Shown one piece after another: positions 25,043 through 33,013 of a DNA stretch of 64,000 nt (the first letter of the stretch is position 1; each line of letters opens with the position of its first letter). The position numbers were made by a program, and so were the translations under genes. Below the pieces are notes generated by a model that made no database searches, had not been told where the DNA came from, and saw only the letters and a program-made list of their open reading frames with translations. The stretch is from assembly GCF_004345265.1 (NCBI RefSeq), contig NZ_SLUM01000018.1, positions 21,490 through 85,489 on the forward strand, read 5' to 3'. This DNA comes from Allofournierella massiliensis (GTDB lineage: Bacteria > Bacillota > Clostridia > Oscillospirales > Ruminococcaceae).

Positions 25043-26128
25043 ATGGACTTGAAAAAGGAAAAGATCACAATCGTGATCGCGGGGCTGATCATCGGCGTCA
25101 TTGCGGCGGCGCTGGTGTTCTTCGGCAACCCGGTGAACATGGGCTTCTGCATCGCCTGTTTTTTGCGGGACACCGCGGGTGCGCTGGGCCTGCACCGGGC
25201 GGGCGCAGTGCAGTACATCCGGCCGGAGATCATTGGTCTGGTGCTGGGCAGCTTTGCCATGGCGCTGGCCAAGAAGGAATTTTCCGCCCGGGGCGGCAGC
25301 GCCCCGCTGACCCGCTTTGTGCTGGGCTTCTTTGTGATGATCGGCTGCCTGATGTTTCTGGGCTGCCCCTTCCGCATGATTCTGCGTCTGGCGGGCGGCG
25401 ATCTGAACGCGCTGCTGGGTCTGGCCGGTTTCGTGGCGGGCATTCTGGTGGGTGTTGTGTTCCTGAACCGGGGCTACTCACTGGGCCGCACCTTTAAACA
25501 GCCGGTGCTGGAGGGCGCAGCCTTCCCGGCGGTGCAGGTGGTCATGCTGGTGCTGCTGGTGGCGGCTCCCGCCTTCATCTTCTTCTCCGAGGCGGGCGCA
25601 GGCCCCGGCGCGCTGCATGCTCCCATCCTGATCAGCCTGATCGCGGGCCTTGTGGTGGGCGCTCTGGCCCAGCGCACCCGCCTGTGCATGGTGGGCGGCA
25701 TCCGCGATATGGCCCTCTTCCGGGAGAGCAAGCTGCTGCTGGGCTTTGTGGCCATCTTTGCCAGCGCTCTGATCTGTAACCTGATTCTGAGCGCGGTTAC
25801 CGGCCAGGCCTACTTCACCCTGGGCTTTGAGGGCCAGCCCGTGGCCCATACCGACGGTGTGTGGAACTTTCTGGGCATGCTGCTGGCCGGCTTTGGCTGC
25901 GTGCTGCTGGGCGGCTGCCCCCTGCGCCAGCTGGTGCTGGCCGGCGAGGGCAATTCCGACAGCGCGGTGGCCGTTCTGGGCCTTGTTGCAGGCGCTGCCT
26001 TTGCCCACAACTTCGGTCTGGCCTCCAGCGGCACCGGCAGCACCCCTGCCGGTCAGGTGGCTGTGATCATCGGCATCGCGGTGGTGGCGGTCATCGCCTG
26101 CGTGAACACCTTCCGCAAGAACGCATAA
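25043..26128 (+). CDS. yedE: YedE-family putative selenium transporter
   Basis: A 361-residue polytopic protein of the YeeE/YedE sulfur-transport superfamily with duplicated motifs: GFCIACFLRDTAG and GCPFRMILRLAGGD in the first half, LCMVGGIRDMALF and GCPLRQLVLAGEGNSD in the second. The paired cysteines probably line a path for selenium or sulfur species. ATG at 25043 has GAGGG about 10 bases upstream; the open frame before it runs through the repeat. It is followed by a TusA-like gene 13 bp downstream, as in other selenium clusters. Substrate is inferred from the selD neighbourhood. Confidence 0.87.
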   Translation: MDLKKEKITIVIAGLIIGVIAAALVFFGNPVNMGFCIACFLRDTAGALGLHRAGAVQYIRPEIIGLVLGSFAMALAKKEFSARGGSAPLTRFVLGFFVMIGCLMFLGCPFRMILRLAGGDLNALLGLAGFVAGILVGVVFLNRGYSLGRTFKQPVLEGAAFPAVQVVMLVLLVAAPAFIFFSEAGAGPGALHAPILISLIAGLVVGALAQRTRLCMVGGIRDMALFRESKLLLGFVAIFASALICNLILSAVTGQAYFTLGFEGQPVAHTDGVWNFLGMLLAGFGCVLLGGCPLRQLVLAGEGNSDSAVAVLGLVAGAAFAHNFGLASSGTGSTPAGQVAVIIGIAVVAVIACVNTFRKNA

Positions 26129-26141
26129 GGAGGAAACAACT

Positions 26142-26351
26142 ATGGTTATCGTGGACGCAAGAGGGCTTTCCTGCCCGGAGCCGGTGGTCATGACCCGCAA
26201 GGCCATGGCGGACAAGCAGGCCCGGTATCAGGTGCTGGTGGACAATCTGGCCAGCAGGGAAAATGTGACCCGCTATGCCCAGCATCAGGGCTACACGGTT
26301 CAGACGGAGGAAAAGGGCGGCGAATATACCCTGACCCTGACCAAGACATGA
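26142..26351 (+). CDS. TusA/SirA-like sulfur(selenium) carrier, YedF N-terminal type
   Basis: A 69-residue protein with the TusA fold signature DARGLSCPEPVVMTRKAM, where the CPxP cysteine carries persulfide or perselenide. The selenium-associated YedF protein is usually about 200 residues with a DsrE-like C-terminal domain; only the first domain is present. AAGGAGG lies upstream, and the stop overlaps the next ATG as ATGA. By position it probably passes selenium between YedE, the desulfurase and SelD. Confidence 0.86.
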   Translation: MVIVDARGLSCPEPVVMTRKAMADKQARYQVLVDNLASRENVTRYAQHQGYTVQTEEKGGEYTLTLTKT

Positions 26352-26593
26352 GCTACATTGCCACCTTTTACTCGCATTTCGGCGCGATCCGCTTCAAAAA
26401 GCTGTGCCAGCAGCGGGGCATTCCGGTGAAGGTGATGCCGGTGCCCCGGGCGCTGAGCAGCAGCTGCGGAACCTGCGCGGAATATGAGGGCGACGATCCC
26501 TGCCCCGGCGGGGAATATCTTCCGGAGGTGGAGCAGGTGGTCCGGCTGACCGGCCAGGGCTACCAGCCGGTCTACCGGGCGGAAGGCAGCTGA
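26348..26593 (+). CDS. DUF3343 small protein
   Basis: An 81-residue protein with the family pattern: YIATFYSHFGAIRFKKLC, VMPVPRALSSSCGTCAEY, and a further cysteine in DDPCPGG. The cysteines suggest a chalcogen carrier or redox role, but no activity is established. Overlaps the TusA-like gene by 4 bp and precedes selD by 14 bp. Homologues are common next to selenium genes. Confidence 0.85.
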   Translation: MSYIATFYSHFGAIRFKKLCQQRGIPVKVMPVPRALSSSCGTCAEYEGDDPCPGGEYLPEVEQVVRLTGQGYQPVYRAEGS

Positions 26594-26607
26594 AGGAGGC
26601 GCCGTTT

Positions 26608-27648
26608 ATGGAAACCGAAGTGAAACTGACAAAGCTGGCCAGCTGCGCGGGCTGCGGGGCCAAGGTGGGCGCGGGCACGCTGGCCCGGATGCTGGAGGGC
26701 TTTGAAACCCATTATGACCCCCGGCTGATTGTGGGCTACGACAAAAGCGACGACGCCAGCGTGTATGTGATCACCGATGAGGTGGCGCTGGTGCAGACCA
26801 CCGACTTTTTCCCGCCCATTGTGGATGACCCCTATCTCTTTGGCCAGATCGCGGCGGCCAATGCCCTGAGCGACGTGTACGCCATGGGCGGCGAACCCCG
26901 CACCGCGCTGAACATCATGTGCCTGCCCGAATCCATGGACAGGCACACCGTGCACGAGATTCTGCGGGGCGGCTACGCCAAAGCCTACGAGGCGGGGGCC
27001 ATCATCACCGGCGGGCATACCATCCACGGGGCCGAACCCATCTACGGGCTGGCGGTGGCGGGCTTTGTCCACCCCCAAAAGGTGCTCACCAACAGCGGAG
27101 CCAAACCCGGCGACGTGCTGCTGCTCACAAAGCCGCTGGGCGTGGGGGTCATCACCACCGCCGCCAAGGCGGAGCTGGTGGAAGCGCCGGTGCTGGAGCG
27201 GATCTACCGGCAGATGGCCACCCTGAACAGGGCCGCCCGGGACGTGCTGGTGGAATATCCGGTGCACAGCTGCACCGACGTGACCGGCTTCGCCCTGCTG
27301 GGCCACAGCTTCGAGATGGCTCAGGGCAGCGGCTGCACCCTGCACATTCAGGCCCATGCGGTGCCCTTCCACCCGGAGGCGCTGGAGCTGGCAAGGATGG
27401 GCTTCATTCCGGCCGGGGCCTACCGCAACCGGGAATACGCCCAGGCGGGCGTGCAGGTGAACGGGCAGGTTGAGCTGGCGCTGGAGGATCTGTTCTACGA
27501 CCCCCAGACCAGCGGCGGCCTGCTGGCCGCCGTGCCGGAAGAGTGCGCCGACGAATGCCTCGAGCGGCTGCTGGCCGCGGGCGTGGAGGCTGCGCGCATC
27601 GGCTATGTGACCGAACAGCAGGATGCGGCGGTGTATCTGGAAGATTAG
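26608..27648 (+). CDS. selD: Selenide, water dikinase (selenophosphate synthetase)
   Basis: Makes selenophosphate from selenide and ATP for selenocysteine, selenouridine or selenium cofactors. The 346-residue protein carries the catalytic CAGCGAKVG segment, with Cys16 (not selenocysteine) and Lys19 corresponding to E. coli Cys17 and Lys20, then GYDKSDDASVY, TTDFFPPIVDDPYLFGQIAA, ITGGHTIHGAEP and a C-terminal DPQTSGGLLAAV. Ribosome site GGAGG precedes ATG. No selA, selB or mnmH is visible in the window, so the use of selenophosphate is open. Last gene of its operon; terminator follows. Confidence 0.96.
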   Translation: METEVKLTKLASCAGCGAKVGAGTLARMLEGFETHYDPRLIVGYDKSDDASVYVITDEVALVQTTDFFPPIVDDPYLFGQIAAANALSDVYAMGGEPRTALNIMCLPESMDRHTVHEILRGGYAKAYEAGAIITGGHTIHGAEPIYGLAVAGFVHPQKVLTNSGAKPGDVLLLTKPLGVGVITTAAKAELVEAPVLERIYRQMATLNRAARDVLVEYPVHSCTDVTGFALLGHSFEMAQGSGCTLHIQAHAVPFHPEALELARMGFIPAGAYRNREYAQAGVQVNGQVELALEDLFYDPQTSGGLLAAVPEECADECLERLLAAGVEAARIGYVTEQQDAAVYLED

Positions 27649-27675
27649 AAAATTCCTTTTTCTCTTTTTTATAAC

Positions 27676-27719
27676 AAAAAGCGCGCTTTTCCCCAAACGG
27701 AGGGAAAGCGCGCTTTTTG
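27676..27719. terminator. Bidirectional terminator after selD
   Basis: AAAAAGCGCGCTTTCCC-type hairpin with its complement and a T-run, between selD and convergent DUF378 gene. Confidence 0.92.
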
Positions 27720-27731
27720 TGCTGTGTGGGA

Positions 27732-27938
27732 TCAGCGCTCGTTGTCGGACGACATGAACAGGCTGGGAATGGCGCCCAGAGCGGAAAGGCCGACCAGCGA
27801 GTAGACGATGCGGCTGAGCACACTGGCGGAACCGCCGAACAGCCAGGCCACCAGATCGAAACGGAACAGGCCCACAAGGCCCCAGTTCAAACCGCCCACG
27901 ATCAGCAGCAGAATGCAGATCTTATAAAAAACAGACAT
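27732..27938 (-). CDS. DUF378 (YuzA-like) small membrane protein
   Basis: A 68-residue protein with two helices; the pattern ILLLIVGGLNWGLVGLFRFDLVAWLFG followed by RIVYSLVGLSAL is diagnostic in two parts of DUF378. Function is unknown. AAAGGAGG lies just before ATG at 27938. The frame opens further upstream but without a ribosome site. Confidence 0.88.
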   Translation of the reverse strand: MSVFYKICILLLIVGGLNWGLVGLFRFDLVAWLFGGSASVLSRIVYSLVGLSALGAIPSLFMSSDNER

Positions 27939-28113
27939 GTTTTTTCCTCCTTTTCTGGCCTTAGTCTGCCCCGCTTTTTGCCCGGTTATACAGCCCGGCA
28001 GCGGACGCACTTCCATCTAATAATATAGCGAAAAAGCTGTGAACATGGGGCAGTGATTTTGGCCACAGCGCCCAAAAATACACGAAAGTACAAATTGTAA
28101 AGCCGCTTTGCAC
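27939..28113. other. Intergenic region between divergent DUF378 and ROK genes
   Basis: Only the DUF378 ribosome site and AT-rich promoter-like sequence near 28060-28100 can be seen. No structured RNA or coding signal is evident. Confidence 0.4.
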
Positions 28114-28143
28114 TAGACGCTGCGCCGCGGGATGTACTACAAT
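28114..28143 (+). promoter_or_regulatory. Probable promoter of the ROK gene
   Basis: TAGACG (28114-28119) and TACAAT (28138-28143), 18-bp spacer; a GC-rich leader of about 90 bases follows. Confidence 0.55.
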
Positions 28144-28237
28144 GAAAGCAAGAGAAGCGGCCGGGCCCGCAGCCCGGCGCAGTGCGCAGCGGGCCACGGG
28201 CCGAAGCGCCGGTGATGACACGAAAGGACGGAAAAAC

Positions 28238-29641
28238 ATGAAATTCTTGAATGTTGAGATCCCCGTAAAGAATCTGCCTGAGCTGGACCAGGGCTTTGTG
28301 CCTCTGGGCCTGTTCTTCAAGCACTACTCCATGGGCGCCACCAAGCCCCTGTGCATCGCTGTGGAGCGCAGCGGCGGCCAGATCGGCACCTGGGAGTGCA
28401 AGGTATACGACACCCCCGAAATGGCCGAGGCCGACGCCTACTATGTGGATCGTCTGGTAAAGTTCCTGCTGTGGAGCTGGGGCGGCTTCAAGGTGTACAT
28501 CTGCGGCGACGACAAGCTGGCTGAGGGCATCAAGAAGGCCTACTCCGTGGGCGGCAGCCGTGAGTTCGACAAGAACTTCATGGAAGGCGTTTACGAGCGT
28601 GAGTTCGAAGTAGTGGCCCTGCCCTACGACCAGAAGCCCGCTCCCTTCCAGAAGACTGAGAGCGTTGGCCGCCACACCAACGGCGCCCGCATCGGCTTCG
28701 ACGCCGGCGGATCCGACCGCAAGGTAAGCGCCGTGATCGACGGCGAGACCATTTACAGCGAAGAGGTTGTGTGGTACCCGAAGGTCAACTCCAACCCCGA
28801 CTACCACTATCTGGGCATCCTGGCTGCCATGGAGACTGCTGCCGCCAAGATTCTGGAGAAGGGCCGCAAGGTGGACGGCATCGGCGTTTCCTCCGCCGGT
28901 GTTTACATCGACAACAAGTGCATGGTTGCCAGCCTGTTCCTGAAGGTGGGCAAGGAAGACTTCGACGCCAAGGTGAAGAACATCTACACCCGCGCTGCCG
29001 AGGATCTGAGCCGCATCCTGGGTTACGAGATCCCCGTTGTGGTTGCCAACGACGGCGACGTTTCCGCTCTGGCCGGTGCTATGGGCCTGGGTGAGAACGG
29101 CATCATGGGCATCGCCATGGGCACCAGCGAGGCGGTTGGCTATGTGGACGGCGAGGGCAACATCTGCGGCTGGCTGAACGAGCTGGCTTTCGCCCCCGTG
29201 GACGGCCAGCCCGACGCCATGGAGGACGAGTGGAGCGGCGACATCGGCTGCGGCGTGAAGTACTTCAGCCAGGACGGTGTGAACAAGCTGGCTCCCCGCG
29301 CCGGCATCGAGCTGGACGAGACCGAGCCCCCGGCAAAGCGCCTGAAGGTTGTTCAGGGCCTGATGGCTGAGAACGACGAGCGCGCCATCAAGGTGTACGA
29401 GAGCATCGGCGTATACCTGGGCCACACCATGGGCCTGTACGCTCAGTTCTACGACATCCATCATGTGCAGATGATGGGCCGCGTGATGAGCGGCCGCGGC
29501 GGCGACATCATTCTGGAGACCGCTGCCCGCGTGATGGACGAGGAGTACCCCGAGGTGAAGTTCCGCCCCGAAGCTCCGGACGAGATGACCCGCCGCGTTG
29601 GCCAGAGCTCCGCTGCTGCCAGCCTGCCCGAGGTCAAGTAA
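28238..29641 (+). CDS. ROK/hexokinase-like sugar kinase family protein with N-terminal extension
   Basis: A 467-residue ASKHA protein: about 145 unfamiliar N-terminal residues, then IGFDAGGSDRKVSAV (phosphate 1), VSSAGVYIDN, ANDGDVSALAGAMG with the likely catalytic Asp, and AMGTSEAVGYVDG. The zinc motif CxCGxxGC of many ROK proteins is not seen. It probably phosphorylates a hexose, but specificity is unknown and a non-kinase role is possible. Codon use (many GCT, GTT, CGT) differs from neighbours and resembles gapA, implying high expression. AAAGGACGG precedes ATG; a terminator follows. Confidence 0.75.
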   Translation: MKFLNVEIPVKNLPELDQGFVPLGLFFKHYSMGATKPLCIAVERSGGQIGTWECKVYDTPEMAEADAYYVDRLVKFLLWSWGGFKVYICGDDKLAEGIKKAYSVGGSREFDKNFMEGVYEREFEVVALPYDQKPAPFQKTESVGRHTNGARIGFDAGGSDRKVSAVIDGETIYSEEVVWYPKVNSNPDYHYLGILAAMETAAAKILEKGRKVDGIGVSSAGVYIDNKCMVASLFLKVGKEDFDAKVKNIYTRAAEDLSRILGYEIPVVVANDGDVSALAGAMGLGENGIMGIAMGTSEAVGYVDGEGNICGWLNELAFAPVDGQPDAMEDEWSGDIGCGVKYFSQDGVNKLAPRAGIELDETEPPAKRLKVVQGLMAENDERAIKVYESIGVYLGHTMGLYAQFYDIHHVQMMGRVMSGRGGDIILETAARVMDEEYPEVKFRPEAPDEMTRRVGQSSAAASLPEVK

Positions 29642-29660
29642 GATTCCACAAAAGCATTTC

Positions 29661-29694
29661 TGCCCGCCCTCTTTTTGAGGGCGGGCATTTTGTG
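29661..29694 (+). terminator. Terminator of the ROK gene
   Basis: TGCCCGCCCTC-TTTTT-GAGGGCGGGCA followed by TTTTGTG. Confidence 0.92.
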
Positions 29695-29701
29695 TTATAA
29701 T
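29693..29701 (+). promoter_or_regulatory. Extended -10 promoter overlapping the ROK terminator
   Basis: TGTTATAAT; the possible -35 (TTTTGA, 29673-29678) lies in the terminator loop and stem, so promoter and terminator overlap. Confidence 0.65.
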
Positions 29702-29737
29702 AGTACCTGACGCTGCAAGTAAAAGGAGAAAATCCCC

Positions 29738-31291
29738 TTGAAATATTTCACCCAACAATGGAAAAAGCCCCTTGTGGCCTGGGTCTGGGCGTTTGCCTGC
29801 GCGGCGGGCGTGGTCTCGGTTTGCAGCCGCAGCTCGTTTTTTTACCCGCTGAACAACTGGGGCGACGCCCAGTGCTTTTTCACCGTGGGCAAGAGCATGG
29901 TGCGGGGGCAGGTGCTTTACCGGGATATTTATGAGCAGAAGGGCCCGCTGGTGCTGTTTCTGCATGGTCTGGCCAGCTTTGTGCAGCGGAACGGCTTTCT
30001 GGGCGTGTTCCTGCTGGAGATGCTGGCGGCCGGTGTGTTTTTGTGGTTCTGCCAGAAGATCATGGCCCTGTACGGCGCAGGGTCGCTGCGCTTTGCGGCG
30101 CTGCCGCTGGTGCTGGCGGTGAGCTTTTCCTGCCCCAGCTTCCAGATGGGCGACAGCATGGAAGAGCTGTGCCTGCCGCTGTTTGCGGCGGGGCTGTATC
30201 TGGGCCTGCGGGCGCTGCGGGAGAACCGGCCGCTGGGCTGGGGCGGCGCACTGGCGCTGGGCGTACTGTGCGGCGCGGTGTTCTGGACCAAATATACCCT
30301 GTGCGGCATCTTCGCCGCGCTGGGGCTGGTGCTGTTCGTTCACGAGATTTACCGGGGCGGGCCGAAGGCCGCGGCGCGGCTTACAGCGGGCTTTTTCGGC
30401 GGCTTTGCGCTGGCCTGCCTGCCCTGGCTGCTCTACTTTGGCATGAACGGTGCGCTGGGCGATCTGTGGCAGTGCTATTTCTACAACAATCTGTTCCTCT
30501 ACGGCTCCGGCGGTTCGCTGAGCCTTGCCGGGGTGTTGGCCGCGGTGACGAACAGCCTTGCCTACATGCTGCGCCTGAACTGGACCTTCGCGGTGTTTGC
30601 CGTGGCCGGTCTTGTCTGGTTTGTGTTCTGGCCGGGAAAGGGGCGCGGCATCTGGGAGCGGGTGCTGGTTCTGGCCTGTGCCGTGCTCATGGCCGTGGGC
30701 ATTTATGGCGCCACCTCCAACGCCTACATTTATTACGGCATGCCCTTTGTGCTGTTCGTGCCGCTGGGCTTTCTGGCTCTGCTGGGCCCGGCGCAGCTAC
30801 TGCTGGAGCGCATGCCCCTGCCCGCCGGGCTGCTGAGCCGCGTTGCGGTGGCTGCGGCGCTGGTGCTGGGGGTGGGCTACGCGCTGTGGCACAGCCCCAA
30901 TCGGCAGGCGTTTTTGCAGCCGCTGGAGCAGACGGTGCAGTACCAGTTCAAGCAGGTGGTGGATCAGTCCGAGGACCGGAGCATGGCGATGCTCCACCTG
31001 CTGGACGGTGGGTTTTACACCGTGTGCGACGTGATGCCCACGCAGAAATTCATCGGCGTGTTCAACCTGCCGCTGGACGAGATGAACCGGCAGATGGAAA
31101 CCACCCTGCAAACAGCGGATGTGGAGTTTGTGATCGCCCGCACCGAGGAAGAGGACAAGGAACAATACAAGCAGGAGAAGGAGCCCGCGATTCTGGAGCG
31201 GTACGAGCTGGTGGCGGACGGCACCGAGGAGTATCTGCGCAACAAGGGTTACAGCACCATGCACTATTACCTGTACCAGCGGCGCAGCTGA
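29738..31291 (+). CDS. GT-C-type membrane glycosyltransferase-like protein
   Basis: A 517-residue polytopic protein. After the first helix comes NNWGDAQCFFTVGKSM and RDIYEQKGPLVLFLHGL, matching the ArnT/PMT-like pattern with an acidic residue and a KGP loop. About 10-11 helices extend to residue 380; a soluble C-terminal tail of about 120 residues ends LYQRR. It may transfer sugars from polyprenyl-phosphate donors at the outer membrane face. TTG at 29738 is used because AAAGGAG is 10 bases upstream. The acceptor cannot be inferred. Confidence 0.8.
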   Translation: MKYFTQQWKKPLVAWVWAFACAAGVVSVCSRSSFFYPLNNWGDAQCFFTVGKSMVRGQVLYRDIYEQKGPLVLFLHGLASFVQRNGFLGVFLLEMLAAGVFLWFCQKIMALYGAGSLRFAALPLVLAVSFSCPSFQMGDSMEELCLPLFAAGLYLGLRALRENRPLGWGGALALGVLCGAVFWTKYTLCGIFAALGLVLFVHEIYRGGPKAAARLTAGFFGGFALACLPWLLYFGMNGALGDLWQCYFYNNLFLYGSGGSLSLAGVLAAVTNSLAYMLRLNWTFAVFAVAGLVWFVFWPGKGRGIWERVLVLACAVLMAVGIYGATSNAYIYYGMPFVLFVPLGFLALLGPAQLLLERMPLPAGLLSRVAVAAALVLGVGYALWHSPNRQAFLQPLEQTVQYQFKQVVDQSEDRSMAMLHLLDGGFYTVCDVMPTQKFIGVFNLPLDEMNRQMETTLQTADVEFVIARTEEEDKEQYKQEKEPAILERYELVADGTEEYLRNKGYSTMHYYLYQRRS

Positions 31292-31336
31292 AGCCGCTGC
31301 AAGCAATGTAATTAAAACGAAAGGGGGCTTTGCCCT

Positions 31337-31981
31337 GTGAAAAAACGATTCTGGATGGCGGCTGCCGCCTGCTTTGTGCTGGCTGCCGTGTGTATTCTTC
31401 TTCCCAGCCCCTGGGGCTGGCTGCGCACCACGCTCACGATTCTGTCGGTGCCGCTGCTGGTGGGTGGCATGCTGCTGGTGGTGAACGCCCTGCTGCCTGC
31501 CCATGTGCTGCCGGTGCTGGGGTTGGATGAGCCGGAGCATGCTCCGGTGCCCGTACCCCCGCCGCCCAGCCTGCCGCAGAATCTGCCGGTGGAGCAGCGG
31601 GTGCTGGGCAGCCTGCGGGGTGCGGTTCGCGCCATGGAAGGCATGGGCAGCACCTTCGACCAGCCCCCCATGCTGGCCTGGCAGTTTGAGCGGCTGAAAA
31701 GCAGTTGCGCCGGGCTGCTGGCGGCGCTGGAGGCCGAAGGGGCGGACCCCGCCCAGGCGGCGGATTTTGCGGTGCAGTATCTGCCCAACGTGATGCAGTA
31801 TCTGCTGGCCTGCAGCCACGAGGGCTGCCCCGCCGAAGCGGCGCACACGCTGGCCCGGGCCGCCTGCGCCTGCGAGCGCCAGCTGGATGCGCTGGCCGCC
31901 GGCGAGTATGTGACCTTTGAGCAGGAGTATTACGCGGTGCGCGGCGATCTGCAGGCCGCCGGTTTCCGGTGGGACTGGTAA
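31337..31981 (+). CDS. Two-helix membrane-anchored protein, possibly XpaC-like
   Basis: A 214-residue protein: two helices (about 5-25 and 32-55), a Pro-rich spacer (EPEHAPVPVPPPPSLP) and a helical cytoplasmic domain with YLPNVMQYLLACSHEG and RQLDALAAGEYVTFEQEYYAV. The last part faintly resembles the XpaC/5-bromo-4-chloroindolyl phosphate hydrolysis family, but I am not certain. GTG at 31337 has GGGGG 7-10 bases upstream. It follows the GT-C gene by 45 bp, probably in one transcript, and ends at a strong terminator. Confidence 0.68.
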   Translation: MKKRFWMAAAACFVLAAVCILLPSPWGWLRTTLTILSVPLLVGGMLLVVNALLPAHVLPVLGLDEPEHAPVPVPPPPSLPQNLPVEQRVLGSLRGAVRAMEGMGSTFDQPPMLAWQFERLKSSCAGLLAALEAEGADPAQAADFAVQYLPNVMQYLLACSHEGCPAEAAHTLARAACACERQLDALAAGEYVTFEQEYYAVRGDLQAAGFRWDW

Positions 31982-32004
31982 ACCTGCCCGCTGAATCAGC
32001 AAAA

Positions 32005-32058
32005 CAAAAAAGACCCGTGGGGCTGCCAAATTGGCAAGCCCGCACGGGTCTTTCTGTT
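32005..32058. terminator. Bidirectional terminator
   Basis: AAAAAGACCCGTGGGGCTTGCC-type long hairpin closing with GACCCGTG/CACGGGTC, between convergent genes. Confidence 0.92.
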
Positions 32059-32078
32059 TGTGAAAAAAGGAAGAGAGG

Positions 32079-32984
32079 TCAGCCCCGGGTGCCCACAATG
32101 GCGCTGTCGTGGCTCCAGCCCTGCAGGTCGGTGGGAGTCAGATTCTGAGTAAAGGCCTCGCTGGATTTGAAGGCATCCCAGTCGGCCTGTGCGGCGGCGC
32201 TGCGGATGGCGGTGCCGTCCAGATATTCATCGCTCCAGGGGTTGGCCGGGTCCGGGTCGGTGGGGTCCCAGCCGCGCAGGTTCTCGTCTGCCGGGTCAAT
32301 GGTCAGGGTGTCCGGCTTGCCCATGGGGCCGGGGTTGGATGCGTCGTCATAAATGGCCACCGGGGTGCCGATGGGGCAGTTTTCGTAAATCCAGCGCACG
32401 TCCACAACCGCCAGCCGGATGCAGCCCAGCGAAGCCGTGGTGCCCAGCTTGTTGAACTCGTCGTATTCCAGATCATCCTTGTGCTGGGTGTAGTAGGGAA
32501 CCGAGTGGAACAGGTACGGCCCGTCGATGCGGGTGGCGTACTGGCCGTAGCAGGGGCCGGAGAGCAGCCGCCAGTCGTAGTTCACCGGGGTGTTCCAGTA
32601 GCCGGTTGGGGTGTCGGTGCCGCCGCTGCACACCATGGACATATAGGGTTTGGTGTACTGGCCGTTCTCATCGGCGGTGTAAACGGTCACGGTGTTGGCG
32701 TCCCGGTTCACCGCCAGAAAATAGGGGAAGCCCTCCTGTACGGTCAGATCCAGCTCCTCAAAGCCGGGCTGGCTTTGCAGCCAGGCCATGGTGTCCTTGC
32801 CGGCCTGGGCCCAGACCGCCTCCGGATCCGGCGTGGGAGTGGGTTCGGCGGTGGGTTCGGGTGTGCTCTGGGGCGTGGCAGCCGGAGCGGAAGGGGCTTC
32901 GGAAGCGCCTTCACCGCCGCAGCCTGCCAGAACGCCGCCCAGCATCAGGGCGGCAAACAGAACGGATGCAATGCGTTTGATCAA
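32079..32984 (-). CDS. Secreted L,D-transpeptidase lipoprotein (YkuD family)
   Basis: A 301-residue lipoprotein: signal ending in the lipobox VLAGC (Cys at about 20), a Pro/Thr/Glu-rich linker (about 25-55), then a YkuD catalytic domain with YLFHSVPYYTQ and the active-site motif LGTTASLGCIRL, containing the nucleophilic cysteine. Such enzymes make 3-3 cross-links in peptidoglycan or attach proteins to it. TTG at 32984 is selected by AGGAGG 9 bases upstream. It is 29 bp downstream of a second lipoprotein gene on the same strand, so the two are likely co-expressed. Confidence 0.9.
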   Translation of the reverse strand: MIKRIASVLFAALMLGGVLAGCGGEGASEAPSAPAATPQSTPEPTAEPTPTPDPEAVWAQAGKDTMAWLQSQPGFEELDLTVQEGFPYFLAVNRDANTVTVYTADENGQYTKPYMSMVCSGGTDTPTGYWNTPVNYDWRLLSGPCYGQYATRIDGPYLFHSVPYYTQHKDDLEYDEFNKLGTTASLGCIRLAVVDVRWIYENCPIGTPVAIYDDASNPGPMGKPDTLTIDPADENLRGWDPTDPDPANPWSDEYLDGTAIRSAAAQADWDAFKSSEAFTQNLTPTDLQGWSHDSAIVGTRG

Positions 32985-33013
32985 AATTGAGTTCCTCCTG
33001 TGGTCAGATTGAT

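Noticed and set aside
26608..27648. SelD as a selenoprotein with in-frame TGA
   Set aside because: The catalytic position is encoded as Cys and the frame is open throughout.
27986..30343. 785-codon minus-strand open frame opposite the ROK gene
   Set aside because: Shadow of a highly codon-biased gene; translation is His/Ala/Val-rich and crosses two real genes.
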